The position numbers were made by a program, and so were the translations under genes. This document shows, piece after piece, positions 60,124-64,000 of a stretch of DNA of 64,000 nucleotides. Below the pieces are notes generated by a model. The model saw only the letters and a list, made by a program, of their open reading frames with translations. It was not told the DNA's origin and searched no databases. Source of the stretch: Desulfobacteraceae bacterium (GTDB taxonomy: Bacteria; Desulfobacterota; Desulfobacteria; Desulfobacterales; Desulfosalsimonadaceae); NCBI GenBank assembly GCA_003599885.1, contig QZKW01000066.1:124001-188000 (forward strand), in the 5' to 3' direction. Every line of letters starts with the position of its first letter. Position 1 is the first letter of the stretch.

Positions 60124-61512
60124 TCATTTGGGACGCATGACATTATGTTTCTTCATCCGTTTCCAGACAGTGACCCGGCTGACCCCGAGCTTTCTGGCCG
60201 CCTCTGACTGGTTCCAGTCAACATCCCGCAAAACCTGAAACAACGTTTCCCGGTCATCCGGGTGGATCTCAGGCGGGGGATTCAAAGCCGGGGGATTATC
60301 AACCGGCAGACATTCATTTTCGGCTGTAATTTTAACGGGGAGATGTTCTATCCCGATCCCCCCCCCCGGACATAGCACAAAAGCATAATCAATGGCATTT
60401 CTAAGCTCCCTTACATTGCCGGGCCAGCGATAGGACGCCAGGGCATCCATGGCTTTGGGTGTGACCCCCAGAATTTTTTTAATGCTGTCACGGGAATTCT
60501 GCCTGATAAAATGCTGAATAATGATGGGTATGTCTTCCCTGCGCCGGTCCAGGGGAGGACAATGGAGGGGAAACACATTGATCCTGAAAAATAAGTCTTC
60601 TCTGAATTTCTCATTTTTAACAAGCGATTCCAAGTCCTTGTTGGTTGCTGTGATTATTCGGACGTCAATGGGAATGGCATTGTGGTCACCTACCCGTTCT
60701 ATCTTTTTTTCTTCCAGAACTCTCAAAAGTTTTACCTGGGTTGAAAATGGAATGTCACCGATTTCATCTAAAAAGATAGTCCCCTGATGCGCAGCTTCAA
60801 ACCGTCCGATCCGGTTTCGGTCCGCACCGGTAAATGCTCCCTTCACATGACCGAACAATTCGCTTTCCAACAGATTATCATTTAACGCAGCGCAATTGAC
60901 TTTAATAAAAGGCTCATCTTTTCGGGGGCCGGCTTCATGAATGGCACGGGCAACCAGCTCTTTCCCGGTTCCGCTTTCCCCCAGAATCATTACCGGCGCA
61001 TAGGTCTGGGAAACGTTTTCTATCAGCTCAAATAAATTCTGCATCACAGGGGACTTGCCCATGATACCGTGATATCCGTCGTCCAGGTGAAAGGTCTGCC
61101 GCAAGCTTTTGATTTCCTGCTGCTGCCGGATGATCTGTGACATGTCAGTGAGCGTCTCCACCACCCCTACAATCTCGCCGTCGTCGTCTCTTAACACGGT
61201 TCCGCTTTTCATCAGATGAACCGTTCGGCGGTCTTTATTCGTGATTAAACACTTTTTATCAAGCACCCGCCCCTTGGAAAACAGCTTGCACCATTTTTCC
61301 TTTTCCCCAAGCGCGAGAATCTTGCACCCAGTGCAGTTCAGTACCCGGCAATCTTTGCTCTTCAATTCTTCTTCAGTATAACCGGTCAATTTTTCCGCTG
61401 CCTGATTTGCCGCGACAAACCGGCCTTTTGTATCAATGACAAGAAGACCGTCTTTAAACGTATTGGCAATGGTTTTCCAGTGCTTGCCGATATCGAGCTT
61501 TTTTTCCGTCAT
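60124..61512 (-). CDS. PAS domain sigma-54-dependent activator with Cys cluster
   Basis: A 462-residue NtrC-type protein. PAS domain (12-130) with Cys at 55, 60, 63, 75 and 88 (KDCRVLNCTGC), a probable metal or redox centre. AAA+ domain: Walker A GESGTGKE (178-185), ELFGHVKGAFTGADR, IFLDEIGDIPFSTQ, and YRWPGNVRELRNAID. C-terminal Fis-type HTH: WNQSEAARKLGVSRVTVWKR. It is divergent from a strong sigma-54 promoter at 61710, its probable target, 200 bases away. Confidence 0.93.
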   Translation of the reverse strand: MTEKKLDIGKHWKTIANTFKDGLLVIDTKGRFVAANQAAEKLTGYTEEELKSKDCRVLNCTGCKILALGEKEKWCKLFSKGRVLDKKCLITNKDRRTVHLMKSGTVLRDDDGEIVGVVETLTDMSQIIRQQQEIKSLRQTFHLDDGYHGIMGKSPVMQNLFELIENVSQTYAPVMILGESGTGKELVARAIHEAGPRKDEPFIKVNCAALNDNLLESELFGHVKGAFTGADRNRIGRFEAAHQGTIFLDEIGDIPFSTQVKLLRVLEEKKIERVGDHNAIPIDVRIITATNKDLESLVKNEKFREDLFFRINVFPLHCPPLDRRREDIPIIIQHFIRQNSRDSIKKILGVTPKAMDALASYRWPGNVRELRNAIDYAFVLCPGGGIGIEHLPVKITAENECLPVDNPPALNPPPEIHPDDRETLFQVLRDVDWNQSEAARKLGVSRVTVWKRMKKHNVMRPK

Positions 61513-61567
61513 ATCCCCCCCTTTAATATCAGAGACCGGATGTTAATCTGATAACTGTTAAGTTAAC

Positions 61568-61641
61568 ATGTGTAAACATAATACGCTTGTTAAAAAAAAA
61601 CAAGGTACTATTTGACCGCAACCTTAATGTGTACCAAACAT
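61568..61641. promoter_or_regulatory. Candidate enhancer (UAS) half-sites for the sigma-54 activator
   Basis: Two related sites, ATGTGTAAACAT (61568-61579) and ATGTGTACCAAACAT (61627-61641), lie 131-142 and 69-83 bases upstream of the -24 element. Each has ATGT/ACAT ends as an inverted pair. The gap from 61513 to 61709 otherwise holds no coding ORF. Confidence 0.4.
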
Positions 61642-61709
61642 TCTTAACCCATGATGACCAGTGACATTCATGCCGGTTGAATGCCGGAAGGGACCCTCAA
61701 AACAAATTC

Positions 61710-61725
61710 TGGCATGTTCATTGCA
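61710..61725 (+). promoter_or_regulatory. Sigma-54 promoter of the DUF3373/YeeE genes
   Basis: TGGCATGTTCATTGCA matches the TGGCAYRN4TTGCW consensus in full, with 10 bases between the invariant GG and GC. It points toward the barrel gene, whose ATG is 92 bases downstream. Confidence 0.85.
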
Positions 61726-61816
61726 AAATAAATTGAAATTGAAATTCAATTGGAATTTTTAGGCGATATTTCAAGCTTCAAACAACTTTGTTCATAACCC
61801 TAAACAGGAGGCAACC

Positions 61817-63559
61817 ATGAAGCGTACAACACCATTTTTTAAACCAATCTTTTTTTTATCGGCGGTTGCTTTTTTACTGGCAATCGCCCTGCCTTTTCCG
61901 GCCGCAGCCAGTAATTGCAGCAAGAAATGTGCAACCGAGGATTGTAAATCCAAATGCAGCGTTAACACTCTTAAGGAAGAAGTCAGTTCCCTGCAGAAAA
62001 AAGTAGAAAATTTGGAAAAACAAAATGATTGGGCTCAGGACGATATGGAGGATATGAGCGGACGGCTTGATAAGGCCGAAATGCATACAGCCACGGATAA
62101 AGTTTCGTTTGGCGTCTACCTCCGAACCCGTGCGGACAGCATCCATTATGATGATATGCGGGGAGCGCCGGCTTCTTTAATGGGCGCTTTTTTTGCGCCG
62201 CCGCCTTATGGGTTCAACGGGGCGACACTGCCGCAGATACAACAGGGCATGCAGCAAATGGCAATGAATGGTATGATTCCGCCCCCGGAATCTTACGATG
62301 CGGACAATGATATAATTTACACCAATAAATTCCGCCTGGACATGAAAGCCCGGGTGAATGAGAACTTAAGATTTGATGGCCGCCTGGCCGCCTATAAAGT
62401 TTATGGAGACAGCTCCGGCGTAAAATTCAACCAGGGGAGCCTTGGGGACGTAACATTTGACGGAAACACTTCCAGCCTGCCGCATGGCGACACCATCCAC
62501 CTGGAAAGGGCATACTTTGTATACAGTCAAGAATATGGTGCGGTCCCTGTCAGCTTGTCTCTGGGCCGCCGTCCGTCCACAGACGGGCCACCCCTTGAGT
62601 ATGGAAATTACGACGTTGTCGGCGGTTCTCCCTTTGCCTCAATTATCAACTGGCAGTTTGACGGCGCGTCACTGTCTTTCGGCCTGGAAAATATTGTCCC
62701 GGTTCCCGGAGCATCTTTCAAGCTTTGCTATGGCCTTGGGTATGAGGCGGATTGGGGGAATTCAAATTCTTTAAATTACTCGGGTTCAGACCTGGAAGAT
62801 GTCCACCTGCTGGGCTTTATTACCGACCTCTATAGCAAAGACAGAACCAGCTTAGGGTTAAATTACGCCCATGCCTTTGACATCACAGACGGATTTACCG
62901 GAACATCCGTCATGCCCTTTACCATCGCAAAACAAGACACCAATGGTGACGGTGAAGCGGAATACTATTTTGAACAAAACACCGGAGGCTTTATCAGTCG
63001 TCTGGAACCCATGACAAACATCGGCGACTGGGATGCGGCATCTCTTCTTTACAGAACCAATCTGTCAGACAAGTTCGCAGACATCGATTTATTCCTGGCC
63101 GGGTCATGGACCCATACCAACCCGACGGAAATTTCCAAAAATCCTTTCTATGAAATGATGGGAATGGGCTTATTAAGCTCAAACGGCGACCTCCAATCCA
63201 GAGACGGCTACGGCATTTATACGGGCGCTCTTTTTCCGATGCCTTATCAAGCACGTTTGGGACTTGAATACAACTGGGGCTCCAAATACTGGTTCAACTT
63301 CACCGGGGCGGAGGATTCTCTCATCGGAAGCAAACTGGCGGTCCGCGGTGATGTTTACGAAGCGTATTACATCCAGCCGATCATCGATAAAAACTTTTTT
63401 GTAAGAGTCGGTACGCAATATTATGACTATAAATATACCGGCAGCGGCAACCCGCTGGGCAAACCCGTTGAGATCGCCAGTGCAAATGCTCTGGACACCA
63501 TTAATCCGGTTGCTGACGAGGTATGGAACTATTACCTTTCCGCCACGCTCAGCTTTTAA
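61817..63559 (+). CDS. DUF3373-type outer-membrane beta-barrel protein
   Basis: A 580-residue exported protein. The signal peptide (MKRTTPFFKPIFFLSAVAFL, cleavage near AAASN) is followed by a Cys-rich stretch with four Cys in NCSKKCATEDCKSKC, a coiled-coil (about 55-95), and a barrel region with LGRRPSTDGPPLEYG, RGDVYEAYYIQPIIDK and a terminal YYLSATLSF. It is a paralogue of the 20.0-kb protein but has a Met/Pro-rich loop near 155-185. GGAGG lies before the ATG. First gene of the sigma-54-controlled unit; the YeeE/YedE gene follows 26 bases later. Confidence 0.84.
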   Translation: MKRTTPFFKPIFFLSAVAFLLAIALPFPAAASNCSKKCATEDCKSKCSVNTLKEEVSSLQKKVENLEKQNDWAQDDMEDMSGRLDKAEMHTATDKVSFGVYLRTRADSIHYDDMRGAPASLMGAFFAPPPYGFNGATLPQIQQGMQQMAMNGMIPPPESYDADNDIIYTNKFRLDMKARVNENLRFDGRLAAYKVYGDSSGVKFNQGSLGDVTFDGNTSSLPHGDTIHLERAYFVYSQEYGAVPVSLSLGRRPSTDGPPLEYGNYDVVGGSPFASIINWQFDGASLSFGLENIVPVPGASFKLCYGLGYEADWGNSNSLNYSGSDLEDVHLLGFITDLYSKDRTSLGLNYAHAFDITDGFTGTSVMPFTIAKQDTNGDGEAEYYFEQNTGGFISRLEPMTNIGDWDAASLLYRTNLSDKFADIDLFLAGSWTHTNPTEISKNPFYEMMGMGLLSSNGDLQSRDGYGIYTGALFPMPYQARLGLEYNWGSKYWFNFTGAEDSLIGSKLAVRGDVYEAYYIQPIIDKNFFVRVGTQYYDYKYTGSGNPLGKPVEIASANALDTINPVADEVWNYYLSATLSF

Positions 63560-63585
63560 TCAGATTGAAACCCCAGGAGAATCCA

Positions 63586-64000
63586 TTGAACTCTTTTATT
63601 GAAAGTCTCAAAGACGAAATTACTGACGCTGATTCAGCCGTATTTAAAAAAAAATGGCCCAGCTGGATTGCCGGTATCCTTATTGCGATTCTTGCATTGC
63701 TGCTGTTTCTCTGGAGCGCGCCGTGGGGAATCGCCGGAGGATACCGGAACTGGGGAGACTGGATTCTCTATTACATTATTCCCGGCTATAAACAGCCGGA
63801 TACCACTCCCTGGCTTAACACGCTTTCGTTGTCAAACTTCGGGATATTTGCCGGGGCAATGGCTTCGGCCATGATGAGCAGACAGTTTAAATTGCGGCCG
63901 GCCCCCCCCATCGAATATGCCAAAGGCATCTTCGGCGGCATATTGATGGGCACCGGGGCGGCTCTTGCCGGCGGATGCAACGTCGGAGCTTTTTACACGG
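63586..64000 (+). CDS. YeeE/YedE family transporter, N-terminal fragment
   Basis: This frame runs off the window edge; 138 residues are visible. The TTG start has AGGAGA 5 bases upstream. It begins (M)NSFIESLKDEITDADSAVF, then a membrane helix (WIAGILIAILALLLFLWSAP), a second region LSNFGIFAGAMASAMMS, and GGILMGTGAALAGGCNVGAF, the conserved Cys motif of YeeE/YedE (TsuA-type) sulfur-compound transporters. Placed after a sigma-54-controlled barrel gene, the pair could import thiosulfate or a related sulfur compound; the substrate is inferred from the family. Confidence 0.88.
   Translation, partial: MNSFIESLKDEITDADSAVFKKKWPSWIAGILIAILALLLFLWSAPWGIAGGYRNWGDWILYYIIPGYKQPDTTPWLNTLSLSNFGIFAGAMASAMMSRQFKLRPAPPIEYAKGIFGGILMGTGAALAGGCNVGAFYT

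Noticed and set aside
1-64000. tRNA, rRNA, CRISPR arrays and transposases
   Set aside because: I looked through all intergenic gaps and found no cloverleaf, direct-repeat array or transposase motif; computed scans (tRNAscan-SE, CRISPR finder) would settle it.

Overview
The window reads as chromosomal DNA of an anaerobic, probably sulfate-reducing Desulfobacterota bacterium, most likely of the Desulfobacterales. This rests on gene content, not on a marker gene. It carries a desulfoferrodoxin, two rubredoxin-type proteins, a rubredoxin:oxygen oxidoreductase, a class III-type triheme cytochrome, a DVU0298-type HEAT protein, an FrdX-like ferredoxin beside an HcpR-like regulator, DUF3373 outer-membrane proteins and several PAS/sigma-54 activators. 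No rRNA, tRNA, CRISPR array, prophage or insertion sequence was recognised.

Layout. 1-4.9 kb: end of an acyl-CoA dehydrogenase, HU, a ThDP decarboxylase-type enzyme, a cNMP-binding/DUF4388 regulator and a FabK/nitronate monooxygenase-like flavoprotein. 4.9-8.5 kb: glycogen genes glgC-glgA, then trmJ. 8.5-11.1 kb: a Tat-exported DUF362 protein coupled to a NapH/NapG-like membrane polyferredoxin. 11.2-18.7 kb: a signalling cluster of PP2C phosphatase, OmpA protein, exported TPR-CHAT protease, transmembrane Ser/Thr kinase with an outer DUF4384 domain, and an AI-2E family permease. 18.9-21.6 kb: two paralogous one-haem-motif proteins (CxxxCH and CxxCH) and a DUF3373 barrel. 21.7-31.6 kb, nearly all on the minus strand: oxygen and nitrogen redox genes (octahaem HAO-like cytochrome, HEAT protein, flavodoxin-ArsC fusion, ferredoxin, roo, rubredoxin, cytochrome c7, cydAB, zinc ribbon, rubredoxin-like protein, dfx, ferritin-like protein). 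32-41.3 kb: sfsA, a sigma-54 activator, a cysteine-free Crp/Fnr regulator with an HcpR-like box, and a divergent HD protein / FrdX ferredoxin / small sirohaem reductase operon, then Usp, trmO-rlmD and a hydrolase.

41.4-49.9 kb is a branched-chain amino-acid operon, ilvD-ilvB-ilvN-ilvC-cimA-leuA. It is preceded by a complete transcription attenuator: promoter, a 35-codon leader peptide in which 16 residues are Leu, Ile or Val, a pause hairpin, an antiterminator strand overlapping the leader stop codon, and a terminator directly before ilvD. 50-64 kb: a chalcone isomerase-like/OmpA fusion, pyrD, a glycosyltransferase-methyltransferase pair, a small barrel, a cytidylate kinase-like protein, a zinc-ribbon gene split by an in-frame TAA, a MarR regulator and a large acyl-CoA dehydrogenase sharing an operator motif, a lipoprotein, and a PAS/sigma-54 activator divergent from a sigma-54 promoter driving a DUF3373 barrel and a YeeE/YedE transporter cut by the window end.

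The strongest candidates for little-described biology are the ilv attenuator, the exported CHAT/kinase/phosphatase cluster, the paired CxxxCH/CxxCH proteins next to a barrel, the small PCP_red-sirohaem reductase operon under a likely nitrosative-stress regulator, and several unusual domain fusions.
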